A stretch of DNA of 42,836 bases from contig JAOAEA010000032.1 of NCBI GenBank assembly GCA_026417035.1, positions 1 through 42,836 of the forward strand, in the 5' to 3' direction. This stretch comes from Burkholderiales bacterium. GTDB lineage: Bacteria > Pseudomonadota > Gammaproteobacteria > Burkholderiales > SG8-39. Both the position numbers and the translations under genes were made by a program. Shown here in pieces: positions 35,014 through 41,888 of the stretch. Position 1 is the first letter of the stretch. The number at the start of each line of letters is the position of its first letter. A model generated the notes under the pieces. The model saw only the letters and a program-made list of their open reading frames with translations, searched no databases and had not been told where the DNA came from.

Positions 35014-36117
35014 ATGCCGGTCCCGCTTCAGCCGACTGCCGCGCCGCCGTGGGAGATGCTCGCGGCACTCGACGACGTGCGGCGCGCGCAGGGGGCGTTG
35101 CTCGACGCCGTCGGCCTCGGGCCCCTCGAGAGGCCGCACGCGACCGTGTTCGAGGCGCCCGGCGTCGCGCTGCGGCGCTATGGAACGGGCCGCGAGCCCG
35201 GCGCGCGGCTGCTGCTCGTGCCCGCGCCGATCAAGCGCCCTTACATCTGGGACCTCGCGCCCGGGGCGAGCGTGGTGGAAGCGTGCCTCGCGGCGCGTGC
35301 GCGCGTCTTCCTGGTCGATTGGCGGCCCGCGCCGGCCGGGTTCGGGCTCGCCGATTACGCCGACCGCCTGATCGGCGCGTGCCTCGACGCGGCGGGCGAG
35401 GGCGAAACGGTCCTCGTCGCGCACTCGCTCGGCGGGCTCTTCGCGGCGACGTACGCGGCCCTGCATCCGGAGCGGGTGCGCGCCCTGGTGCTGCTCGCGG
35501 CGCCGCTTCATTTCGGGGGCGGCGCCGGCATCTTCGACGCGATGGTGGCCGCGCTCGACCTCGGGACGCTGCCGCCGTCGATCCCGGGCTCGTTCCTGTC
35601 GCTCGCGAGCTTCCAGGCCTCGCCCGCGACCTTCGGCCTGGAACGCGGGCTCGACTTCGCCGCCAGCCTCGCGCGTCCGGACGCGCTCGCGAGCCACCTG
35701 CGGGTCGAGCGCTGGACGCTCGACGAGTTCGCGCTGCCGCGCCGCCTGGTCGCCGACCTCGCCACCCTCGCGCGCGAGGACCGCCTGGTGCGGGGCGAGC
35801 TCGCCGTGGGCGCGCGCATCGCCGCGCCGCGGAACGTCACGGCGCCGCTCCTCTGCGTGGTCGACCCGCGCTGCCGCGTGGTGCCGCCCGAAGCGGTGCT
35901 GCCCTTCGTCGCCGCGGCGGCGAGCGCCGACAAGCGGGTGCTCCACTACGGGGGCGACGTCGGCGTCTCGCTACAACACGTCGGCATGCTCGTCGGCGCG
36001 AGCGCACACGCGCGCCTCTGGCCGGAGATCCTGCGCTGGATCGCCGCGCACGCGGGCGGCGGCAGGCCGCGGCGCCGCGGCGCGGCGCGCGAGCCGGGCG
36101 GTCGCGATGCGGCGTGA
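35014..36117 (+). CDS. Alpha/beta hydrolase related to class III PHA synthase, Ser in place of Cys
   Basis: 367 residues from ATG 35014 (TTG 35002 is a possible earlier start). The N-terminal region reads like PhaC: VPAPIKRPYIWDLAPGASVV and VFLVDWRPAP. The nucleophile box is VAHSLGGLF with Ser138, whereas class III PHA synthases have Cys; the other triad members fit VVDPRCRVVPPEA (Asp) and LQHVGMLVG (His). With Ser it may be a PHA depolymerase, thioesterase or other esterase rather than a polymerase. Length matches PhaC (about 355) plus a short basic tail. No PhaE, phasin or PhaA/B lies in the window. Confidence 0.8.
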   Translation: MPVPLQPTAAPPWEMLAALDDVRRAQGALLDAVGLGPLERPHATVFEAPGVALRRYGTGREPGARLLLVPAPIKRPYIWDLAPGASVVEACLAARARVFLVDWRPAPAGFGLADYADRLIGACLDAAGEGETVLVAHSLGGLFAATYAALHPERVRALVLLAAPLHFGGGAGIFDAMVAALDLGTLPPSIPGSFLSLASFQASPATFGLERGLDFAASLARPDALASHLRVERWTLDEFALPRRLVADLATLAREDRLVRGELAVGARIAAPRNVTAPLLCVVDPRCRVVPPEAVLPFVAAAASADKRVLHYGGDVGVSLQHVGMLVGASAHARLWPEILRWIAAHAGGGRPRRRGAAREPGGRDAA

Positions 36118-36127
36118 GCGGCGCGGC

Positions 36128-36355
36128 TCACTCCTGGCCGCGGCGGAAGGCGGCGATGTCCCATTCGCCGGTGGCCTCGTCGTGACGCAGGATGTAGGTG
36201 TCGCCGTCGTCGGCGGCACAGCGGAAATGGCGCGTGCCGGGCGAGATCCAGCGATCGACGATGGCGTTCACGACGAGGCGGCGCTCGCCGAGCCAGAAGG
36301 CGCGCGGCTCCTGCTCGCCGCGGTGCCCCGCGTAGCATTCGACGCGAAGACCCAT
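36128..36355 (-). CDS. Small conserved protein of unknown function
   Basis: 75 residues, beginning MGLRVECYAGHRGEQEPRAF and carrying RLVVNAIVDRWISPG, then DDGDTYILRHDEATGEWDI. I recognise the pattern (VECY-G..R, DRW, DDG-TYILRHD) from a small beta-rich family of proteobacterial hypothetical proteins but cannot name it securely. No signal peptide or membrane span. A TAGACT -10-like hexamer (36367-36362) ends six bases before the ATG, so the message could be leaderless. Convergent with the hydrolase gene (10-base gap). Confidence 0.7.
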   Translation of the reverse strand: MGLRVECYAGHRGEQEPRAFWLGERRLVVNAIVDRWISPGTRHFRCAADDGDTYILRHDEATGEWDIAAFRRGQE

Positions 36356-36556
36356 GGGCGGAGTCTACGCGAGCGGCCGCGGGCAAGGCAGCCCGCGGCG
36401 AAGGCGATCGACGCGGAGGCCGCAGCGGACGCGGAGAGCCGCGGCGGGGAGGGGCGTTCTTCCGGTTCGCGGCGGGCGCATTCGGCGGGCACGTCTCCCG
36501 GAGCGCCCGCACCGGTTCCGCTAGGATTCGACGGGCCGCGCCCGCGACCGCAACCC

Positions 36557-37561
36557 ATGCGCCCGATCCTCGACGCACGTCTCGTCAACGACGCCTTCGG
36601 CGACCCGGGCGTCTACGTCGATTTCCGCTTCGAGAAGCGCGCGCTCGCGTTCGACCTCGGCGACAACGCCGCGCTCGCGCCGCGCCACCTGCTGCGCCTC
36701 ACCCACGTGTTCGTCTCGCACACGCACATGGACCACTTCATCGGCTTCGACCGGCTGGTGCGCATCTGCGTCGGGCGCCACGCGGGCATGCGGCTCTTCG
36801 GGCCGCCGGGATTCGTCGATCAGGTGGAGCGTCGGCTCAACTCCTACACCTGGGACCGGGTGGACCGCTACGACGTCGAGCTCGCGCTGACGGTGACGGA
36901 GGTGGACGAGCGCGGCGCCACCGCCAGCGCGCGCTTTCGCACGCGCACCGGGTTCGCGCGCGAGCCGCTGCCGGCGGGCATCGCGCCCGGCGGGCTCCTG
37001 GCCGACGAGGGGACCTTCCGCGTGCGCTGCGCGATGCTCGACCACCGCACGCCCTGCCTCGGCTTCGCGCTCGAGGAAAAGACGCACGTCAACGTCTGGA
37101 AGAACCGGCTCGAGGCGATGGGGCTCAAAGTCGGCCCCTGGGTCGGCGAGCTGAAGCGCGCGGCGCTCGCCGGCGCGCCCGGGGACACGCCGATCGAGGC
37201 GCGCTGGCGGGACGCCTCGGGGCAGGTGTCGCGCACGCTCGCGCTCGCGGAGCTCGAGGCCGCGCTCGAGTTCGTGCCCGGGCAGCGCATCGCCTACGTC
37301 ACCGACGTCGTCTTCCACGAGGCGAACGTCGCGCGCATCGTCGATCTCGCGCGCGACGCCGACCTCCTCTTCATCGAGAGCGTGTTCCTCGACGCCGACG
37401 GCGCGCACGCGGCGCAGAAGCAGCACCTCACCGCGCGCCAGGCGGGCACGATCGCGCGGCTCGCGGGCGCGCGCAACGTGGTGCCGTTCCACTTCTCGCC
37501 GCGCTACGCGGAGCGCGAGCAGGAGGTGCGCGCCGAGCTCGAGTCCGCCTGGCGCGGCTAG
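36557..37561 (+). CDS. RNase Z-like metallo-beta-lactamase-fold hydrolase
   Basis: 334 residues. Metal motif SHTHMDHF gives His55, His57, Asp59 and His60; later ligands fit MLDHRTPCLGF and the His of NVVPFHFSPRY. VTDVVFHEAN supplies the bridging Asp. RNase Z (ELAC) enzymes cut precursor tRNA 3' trailers; this protein keeps the general layout but its flexible-arm region is unlike the canonical enzyme, so an RNA phosphodiesterase role is inference. ATG 36557 fits the family start; a TAGGAT -10-like hexamer at 36522-36527 gives a short leader. An in-frame reading back to 36107 is rejected. A GCCGCGGGC/GCCCGCGGC hairpin lies at 36376-36399 upstream. Confidence 0.83.
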   Translation: MRPILDARLVNDAFGDPGVYVDFRFEKRALAFDLGDNAALAPRHLLRLTHVFVSHTHMDHFIGFDRLVRICVGRHAGMRLFGPPGFVDQVERRLNSYTWDRVDRYDVELALTVTEVDERGATASARFRTRTGFAREPLPAGIAPGGLLADEGTFRVRCAMLDHRTPCLGFALEEKTHVNVWKNRLEAMGLKVGPWVGELKRAALAGAPGDTPIEARWRDASGQVSRTLALAELEAALEFVPGQRIAYVTDVVFHEANVARIVDLARDADLLFIESVFLDADGAHAAQKQHLTARQAGTIARLAGARNVVPFHFSPRYAEREQEVRAELESAWRG

Positions 37562-37595
37562 CCCCGGCCAGCGCCGCGCCGCGGGACGGCCGGGG
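37562..37595. terminator. Inverted repeat between convergent genes
   Basis: CCCCGGCC (37562-37569) and GGCCGGGG (37588-37595) starting one base after the MBL-fold gene stop, with an 18-base GC-rich loop. No T-run; bidirectional terminator-like. Confidence 0.45.
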
Positions 37596-37634
37596 CGGAG
37601 GGGGAGCGGACGCGCCGCGCCCGCGGGGGAGCGG

Positions 37635-37814
37635 TCAGCTCTCGCGAGCGGGCGCCTCGCCCGGGTCGACGCTCTCGACCTTGGGAATGTCGCGCTGCGG
37701 ATGCTGCTTCACGATGCGTTTGAGCTGCTCCTGGCGGGCGATGCTGCGCGCACCGCTCGCCTGGACATCGACGTCGTCGAACCACTCGGGAGTCCCGCTC
37801 GGTTGCAGTGGCAT
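37635..37814 (-). CDS. 59-residue protein of unknown function
   Basis: Begins MPLQPSGTPEWFDDVDVQAS, then a basic helix GARSIARQEQLKRIVKQHPQ and an acidic tail. No family recognised; no signal peptide or membrane span. Support for a real gene: GGAGGAAGCC directly before the ATG, the best ribosome site in this part of the window, and a position 53 bases after the THUMP gene on the same strand, so it is probably co-transcribed. Confidence 0.65.
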   Translation of the reverse strand: MPLQPSGTPEWFDDVDVQASGARSIARQEQLKRIVKQHPQRDIPKVESVDPGEAPARES

Positions 37815-37867
37815 GGCTTCCTCCGGGTTGGCGGGGCGGCCGGGCGGCGCGCCCCGGTTGAAGTCGC

Positions 37868-38407
37868 TCAGCGCAGCTGGAGGAAAGGATACCGTGACCT
37901 GAGCGCGCGGGGGATGAGCATTACGCCGCACTCGCCCCCGAGCGTCTCGGCCGCGATCAGGAAATCCGGATCCTCGAGGGCCGTCCGCAGCAGCACCCCG
38001 CGCGCTTCCGCGAGCGCAGCAATGTGATCGGCCACTTCGCGCTCGATCCGCGGCGTATCGAGCGCTCCCGCCATGCCGCGGCGCTCCACCCGGACGCAGA
38101 ACGTGCCGCTCGCGAGGCGCTCGGCGAACGGCGCGACGGCCGCTTTGAGCTCGTCGGCGAACGACTCCGGGGTGAACGCAAAGGTCCGCTCGACCGGAAT
38201 GACGCGCCCGATCTCCCCGGCCCAGGGCTCGCCCGCCTCGCGCGCAGCCCGGATCGCCTCGAGAAACGCGACGGGATCCTCGACGCGCCCGGCGCAGACC
38301 CCTTTGAACGCCGTGCGATGGAAGCGGCCGAACCGGGCGAGCGCCCCGAGCGCGTCGCGCTCGTGATGCGGCCCGGGCGTGACGGTGACGATCGCGTTCC
38401 AGTCCAC
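37868..38407 (-). CDS. THUMP-domain protein (predicted RNA binding)
   Basis: 179 residues from GTG 38407. The C-terminal half carries the THUMP pattern: TFCVRVERRGMAGALDTPRI, EREVADHIAALAEARG, then DPDFLIAAETLGGECGVML and RYPFLQLR. THUMP domains bind tRNA or other structured RNA, commonly next to an acetyl- or methyltransferase or deaminase domain; here no catalytic domain is attached, as in TAN1-like adaptors. The start has no clear Shine-Dalgarno. An FNR-like box lies 58 bases upstream, shared with the divergent zinc-protein gene. Role as a specificity factor is inference. Confidence 0.8.
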   Translation of the reverse strand: MDWNAIVTVTPGPHHERDALGALARFGRFHRTAFKGVCAGRVEDPVAFLEAIRAAREAGEPWAGEIGRVIPVERTFAFTPESFADELKAAVAPFAERLASGTFCVRVERRGMAGALDTPRIEREVADHIAALAEARGVLLRTALEDPDFLIAAETLGGECGVMLIPRALRSRYPFLQLR

Positions 38408-38464
38408 GGCTCTCGCTCGGCGATGCGGGCGGGTTCAATGTCGTCTCCGCGCGGGGCGGGGTGT

Positions 38465-38505
38465 TTGATCTCCATCAATCCGGGGCCGGTCGCACGGCCT
38501 AGGCT
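38465..38505 (+). promoter_or_regulatory. Perfect FNR/ANR-like box with class II promoter
   Basis: TTGAT-CTCC-ATCAA at 38465-38478 matches the consensus with no mismatch. A 21-base spacer leads to TAGGCT at 38500-38505 (TAnnnT). Start point near 38512, leader about 52 bases before ATG 38564. On the other strand a weaker GACATT lies at comparable distance toward the THUMP gene, so activation could be bidirectional. Confidence 0.8.
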
Positions 38506-38563
38506 GGAATCAAGGCCCCGATTCTTCGCAAGCGATGGGGCGCATGTCCGCAAGGAGTCCCAC

Positions 38564-39061
38564 ATGAAAACGAACCGTGGCGGGTGGCGCATGCTCCGTC
38601 GCGAGCAGCTGATGGACACCGTCCGGCACGACCCGTACCAGGCGAAGGTGAAGCCGCCCGAGCCCACGCGCTGCCCGGGCTGCGGCGCGGTGTTCCAGAA
38701 AGGGCGCTGGACCTGGGGCACGGCCCCGGCGGGCGCGCACGAGGAGCTTTGCCCGGCCTGCCGGCGCATCCGTGAGAAACTGCCCGCGGGCTACGTGACC
38801 CTCGCCGGCGCTTTCCTGGCCGCGCACCGCGACGAGATCCTGAATCGGGTGCGCAGCGTCGAGGCGCGCGAGAAGGGCGAGCACCCGCTCGAGCGCATCG
38901 TCGCCGTGGCGGACCAGGGGGCCGAAGTGCTGGTGACGACGACCTCGGCGCACCTCGCGCGGGCGATCGGCGAGGCGCTCGAGGACGCCTGGAAGGGCGA
39001 GCTCGAGTACCACTACAACGACGAGGACAGCATGCTGCGCGTGCGCTGGGCGCGCGAATGA
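38564..39061 (+). CDS. BCAM0308-family zinc-ribbon protein
   Basis: 165 residues. MKTNRGGWRMLRREQLMDTV and the zinc ribbon RCPGCGAVFQKGRW with a second CPAC pair (EELCPACRRIREKL) define the BCAM0308-type family; a C-terminal domain (GAEVLVTTTSAHLARAIGEA, LEYHYNDEDSMLRVRW) resembles NMD3-like ribosome-associated modules. Function is not established. A strong AAGGAG ribosome site precedes the ATG. It is directly downstream of a perfect FNR-like box and 43 bases ahead of the hibernation-factor fusion, so the two are probably co-expressed under low oxygen. Confidence 0.85.
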   Translation: MKTNRGGWRMLRREQLMDTVRHDPYQAKVKPPEPTRCPGCGAVFQKGRWTWGTAPAGAHEELCPACRRIREKLPAGYVTLAGAFLAAHRDEILNRVRSVEAREKGEHPLERIVAVADQGAEVLVTTTSAHLARAIGEALEDAWKGELEYHYNDEDSMLRVRWARE

Positions 39062-39104
39062 GCGGGCGCGGCGCCCCGCGCGGCTGCCAGGCAAGGGGAC
39101 GAAG

Positions 39105-39650
39105 ATGCAACTGCCACTCCAGATCACCTATCGGCACATCGACCGCTCGGAGGCGCTCGACGCCGCCATCCGCGAGAAGGCCGCGAAGCTCTCCGAGTTC
39201 TACCCGAACATCACCAGCTGCCGCGTCACCGTCGAGGAGGAGCGGCTGCACAAGCACCAGGGTCACCTCTTCAGCGTGCACGTGGACGTGCGCATCCCGA
39301 ACCACGAGTTCATGGTGAAGCGCGACAAGCACGAGGACGTGTTCGTGGCGCTGCGCGACGCCTTCGACGCGGCGAAGCGCAAGCTCGAGGACGAGGTCCG
39401 GCTGCAGCGCGGCGACGTGAAGACGCACCCGGTCGAGAACCGCGGCCGCGTCGCGCGGATCATGCGCGACGCCGGCTACGGCTTCATCGAGACCGCCGAC
39501 GGGCGCGAGTTCTACTTCTCCGCCGACAACGTGGTGACCGCCGACTTCGACGCCATCGAGGTGGGCGCCGAGGCGCGGTTCATCGAGGACGTGGCCGGCG
39601 AGGGCCTGCAGGCGAAGCGCGTCTCGATCGTGAAGCGCCACGCGGCCTGA
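39105..39650 (+). CDS. HPF/RaiA ribosome hibernation factor fused to a cold-shock-type domain
   Basis: 181 residues. N-terminal HPF/RaiA domain at 1-100 (LQITYRHIDRSEALDAAIRE, VTVEEERLHKHQGHLFSVHV, DVFVALRDAFDAAKRKLE), which binds the 30S decoding centre and keeps ribosomes idle. C-terminal cold-shock-like OB domain at about 115-180 (GRVARIMRDAGYGFIETADG, FYFSADNVV), expected to bind RNA. This fused type differs from long HPF, whose C-terminus is a dimerisation domain. ATG follows AAGGGGACGAAG. Convergent with the next gene through a palindrome that contains both stop codons. Confidence 0.88.
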   Translation: MQLPLQITYRHIDRSEALDAAIREKAAKLSEFYPNITSCRVTVEEERLHKHQGHLFSVHVDVRIPNHEFMVKRDKHEDVFVALRDAFDAAKRKLEDEVRLQRGDVKTHPVENRGRVARIMRDAGYGFIETADGREFYFSADNVVTADFDAIEVGAEARFIEDVAGEGLQAKRVSIVKRHAA

Positions 39651-39664
39651 CCGCGGTCAGGCCG
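39643..39664. terminator. 22-base perfect palindrome holding both convergent stop codons
   Basis: The core GGCCTGACCGCGGTCAGGCC (39644-39663) is perfectly self-complementary and one further C-G pair extends it. The TGA stops of the HPF gene (39648-39650) and of the hydrolase gene (minus, 39659-39657) are both inside. A bidirectional terminator is likely although no T-run follows. Confidence 0.6.
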
Positions 39665-40313
39665 GCCGCGCGCCGGCGAGGTGCCGGGTGAACCAGGCGG
39701 CCGCGAGCCGCGCGACCTCTTCGAGCGTGCCCGGCTCCTCGAAGAGATGGGTCGCGCCGGGAACGATGGCCAGTTCCTTCGCGCACGCGAGCCGGGCGTG
39801 CGCGGCCTCGTTGAGCTCGATCACGCCGTAGTCCTCGCCGCCGACGATGAGGAGCGTCGGCGCGCGCACCCTGGCGAGCGCCTCGGCGCCGGCGAGGTCC
39901 GGCCGCCCGCCGCGCGAAACCACCGCGCCGATCTCCCCGGGCAGCGCCGCCGCGACCTGCAGCGCCGCCGCCGCGCCGGTACTCGCGCCGAAGAGCCCGA
40001 ACGGCAGCGTCCCGGCCATCGTGTCGCCGCGCAGCCAGCGCACGGCGTCCGCGAGCCGCTCCGTGAGCAGGGCGATGTCGAAACGCGTGCGGTAGGCGCG
40101 GTCCTCCTCGGCGGTGAGCAGGTCCATGAGGAGCGTCGCGAGCCCGGCGGCGCGCAGCTCGCCGGCGACGAAGTTGTTGCGCGGCGAGAGGCGCGAGGAG
40201 CCGCTGCCGTGCGCGAAGAGCACGACGCCCGATGCCGCGGGCGGCGCTTCGAGCATCCCTTCGAGGCGCGCGTGGCCGGAGGGGATGTGGACGAGCCGGC
40301 TCGCGGCGCTCAT
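39657..40313 (-). CDS. Dienelactone-hydrolase-like alpha/beta hydrolase
   Basis: 218 residues. Nucleophile box FGLFGASTGAAAAL (Ser in GAST), acid Asp in LIVGGEDYGVIELN and His in PGATHLFEE complete a triad. The N-terminal HAHGSGSSRLSPRNN-like stretch (FAHGSGSSRLSPRNN) is typical of the stand-alone members found beside phosphoribosyltransferases. The start overlaps the stop of that upstream gene (ATGA). The substrate is unknown; the name describes fold only. Confidence 0.85.
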   Translation of the reverse strand: MSAASRLVHIPSGHARLEGMLEAPPAASGVVLFAHGSGSSRLSPRNNFVAGELRAAGLATLLMDLLTAEEDRAYRTRFDIALLTERLADAVRWLRGDTMAGTLPFGLFGASTGAAAALQVAAALPGEIGAVVSRGGRPDLAGAEALARVRAPTLLIVGGEDYGVIELNEAAHARLACAKELAIVPGATHLFEEPGTLEEVARLAAAWFTRHLAGARPA

Positions 40314-40957
40314 TGCGCGCCCTTCCCGCCCGCGCCCGGCTTCGCCAGCAGCGCGATCACCTCGTCGTCCTCGACCTGCCGGAACTCGGCGTAGAACTGC
40401 CCCACGGCGTAGAAGGGTTCCGGCGCCTCGAGGCAGACGACCTCGTCGGCGTAGGGGCGCACTGTTGCGAGGCTGTCGGGCGCGGCCACGGGCACGGCGC
40501 AGACGAGCTTCGCCGGCTTCCTCGCGCGCACCGCGTGCAGCGCCGCGATCATGGTCGCGCCGGTCGCGAGCCCGTCGTCCACCACGATGGCGATACGCCC
40601 GGCGGGGTCGATCGGCGGCCGCGCGGGCGTGTACTCACGGCGGCGGCGCTGCAGCGTGTCGAGCTGCACCGCCTTCTCGCGTTCGAGGTAGCGGTCGTCG
40701 GCGCCGGCGCTCGCCGCGTGCGGAGCGATGTAGGCCCAGCCGGTCTCGTCCATCGCGCCGACGGCGAACTCGGGCGAGAACGGCGAGCGCAGCTTGCGCA
40801 CCAGGACGACGTCGAGCTCGCCGCCGAGCCGGTCGGCGAGCACGCGGCCCATCTCGACCGCGCCGCGCGGGATGGCGAGCACCAGCGGGTTCTGGCCTTT
40901 GTAGCGGGCGAGCGCTGCGGCGAGCCGCTCGGCGGCATCGATGCGGTTGCGGAACAT
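40310..40957 (-). CDS. Type I phosphoribosyltransferase
   Basis: 215 residues. PRPP-binding loop AIVVDDGLATGATM, with LAIPRGAVEMGRVLADRLG and DVVLVRKLRSPFSPEFAVGA typical of the phosphoribosyltransferases that accompany dienelactone-hydrolase-like genes, where the two are sometimes fused. The acceptor base is unknown. ATG 40957 is the first in frame. Coupled to the hydrolase by a four-base overlap; 195 bases of repeat-rich DNA separate it from the PyrR-like gene upstream. Confidence 0.87.
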   Translation of the reverse strand: MFRNRIDAAERLAAALARYKGQNPLVLAIPRGAVEMGRVLADRLGGELDVVLVRKLRSPFSPEFAVGAMDETGWAYIAPHAASAGADDRYLEREKAVQLDTLQRRRREYTPARPPIDPAGRIAIVVDDGLATGATMIAALHAVRARKPAKLVCAVPVAAPDSLATVRPYADEVVCLEAPEPFYAVGQFYAEFRQVEDDEVIALLAKPGAGGKGAQ

Positions 40958-40967
40958 GCGGAGGCGG

Positions 40968-41150
40968 GGTTCAGGATTCGGGATTCAGGATTCGGGACTC
41001 AGGATCGAGGATCGGGCATCGGGCGTCCAGCAGCGACGGTCCGGCGCACGCACGGGCGTCGCGCCGGCGCGGACGCGCGGCCTGCGGCGGCCGCCGGTTC
41101 GCATCCTCACACTTCGCCGTTCGTCGCGTCCTTCGCGTCGGATCCTTTTC
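40968..41150. repeat. GGATTCG tract followed by CTTCGCG-type repeat
   Basis: 40968-41029 is a degenerate array of GGATTCGGGATTCAGGATTC-like 7-8 base units. 41096-41150 contains CACTTCGCCGTTCGTCGCG and TCCTTCGCGTCGG units, the same diverged family seen in four other gaps. No gene is visible in this gap of 195 bases. Confidence 0.6.
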
Positions 41151-41152
41151 TC

Positions 41153-41719
41153 TCATCCGCGGCCCTCGGGCTGGCACAGGTCGATCCGGAACTCGGGCTC
41201 GTAGGGCGGCACGTTGCACTCGATGATGTCGCCGGGGGCGACATCGAGGCGCGCCCCGACGATGTCGGTGCGCACCGGCAGCCGCGCGACGTCGCGGTCG
41301 ACCAGCACCACCGTGCGGATCACGGCAGGCGACCGGCGCGCCACCCACTCGACCGCGCGCAGCATCGAGTGGCCCTGGTACATGACGTCGTCCACCACCA
41401 TCACCGTGCGGCCCGCGAGGTCGAGCGCCGCGTGCGCGGGATCCTCGACGAGCCGGGTTTCCGGGTAGAGCAGCGTGAGGTCGTCCGCGTAGCGGCTGAT
41501 CGCGAGCTCGAGGCGCGGGATCGGCCCGAGGCCGAAGCGCTCCGCGAGGCGGCGCTCGAGCATGGCGGCGATAGGGACGCCACGGCGGCGGATGCCCACG
41601 AGGACCACGCCGGGCTCACCCGTGAGGAGACCCGCCGCCTTGCGCGCCATGCGATCCAGGATGCCGTCGAGCTGCCGTGCGTCGTAGAGGCAGACGCGCC
41701 TTCCCGCGGGGCGTTCCAT
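41153..41719 (-). CDS. PyrR-like phosphoribosyltransferase
   Basis: 188 residues. PRPP loop VMVVDDVMYQGHSM departs from the PyrR form (DDVLYTGRT) by ending in His-Ser. RRGVPIAAMLERRL, PRLELAISRYADDL and VLVDRDVARLPVRTDIVG fit the PyrR/uracil phosphoribosyltransferase layout. Start ATG 41719 is chosen over GTG 41725 because GGAGG lies six bases before it. Whether it regulates pyrimidine genes or acts as an enzyme is unknown; no pyr operon is nearby. An FNR-like box and -10 lie upstream (41802-41762). Confidence 0.82.
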   Translation of the reverse strand: MERPAGRRVCLYDARQLDGILDRMARKAAGLLTGEPGVVLVGIRRRGVPIAAMLERRLAERFGLGPIPRLELAISRYADDLTLLYPETRLVEDPAHAALDLAGRTVMVVDDVMYQGHSMLRAVEWVARRSPAVIRTVVLVDRDVARLPVRTDIVGARLDVAPGDIIECNVPPYEPEFRIDLCQPEGRG

Positions 41720-41761
41720 TGCCACCCTCCCCCTCGCCGCGAGCGGACCCTCTCAAGATCC

Positions 41762-41802
41762 ACGATAGCGGGGGCGGCGAGCCCCCGCTTGCGCCAGATC
41801 AA
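41762..41802 (-). promoter_or_regulatory. FNR/ANR-like box with class II promoter for the phosphoribosyltransferase operon
   Basis: Minus strand TTGAT-CTGG-CGCAA (41802-41789), one good and one degenerate half-site, then 21 bases, then TATCGT (41767-41762), four of six to TATAAT. Start point near 41755, leader about 36 bases. The same box is 41 bases from GATAAT on the other strand, a class I-like distance for fbp. Confidence 0.6.
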
Positions 41803-41843
41803 ACCGCACGTGCCGCGCCGCTGCGCCGGCGCGTGGCGGCGGC

Positions 41844-41849
41844 GATAAT
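41844..41849 (+). promoter_or_regulatory. -10 hexamer of the fbp promoter
   Basis: GATAAT, five of six matches. No -35 of quality is present 17 bases upstream. The FNR-like box ends 41 bases upstream, near the position expected for a class I site (about -61). Leader about 33 bases. Confidence 0.5.
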
Positions 41850-41888
41850 CCGGGGCGACGCGAAACCGCGCCGGACCCTGGAGGACCC

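Noticed and set aside
36107..36556. N-terminal extension of the MBL-fold gene back to 36107
   Set aside because: The stretch is antisense to the 75-residue gene, then repeat- and hairpin-rich, and precedes a promoter-like hexamer; family similarity begins at 36557.
40968..41029. CRISPR-like array of short repeats
   Set aside because: Units are 7-8 bases, degenerate and without spacers; no cas genes nearby.
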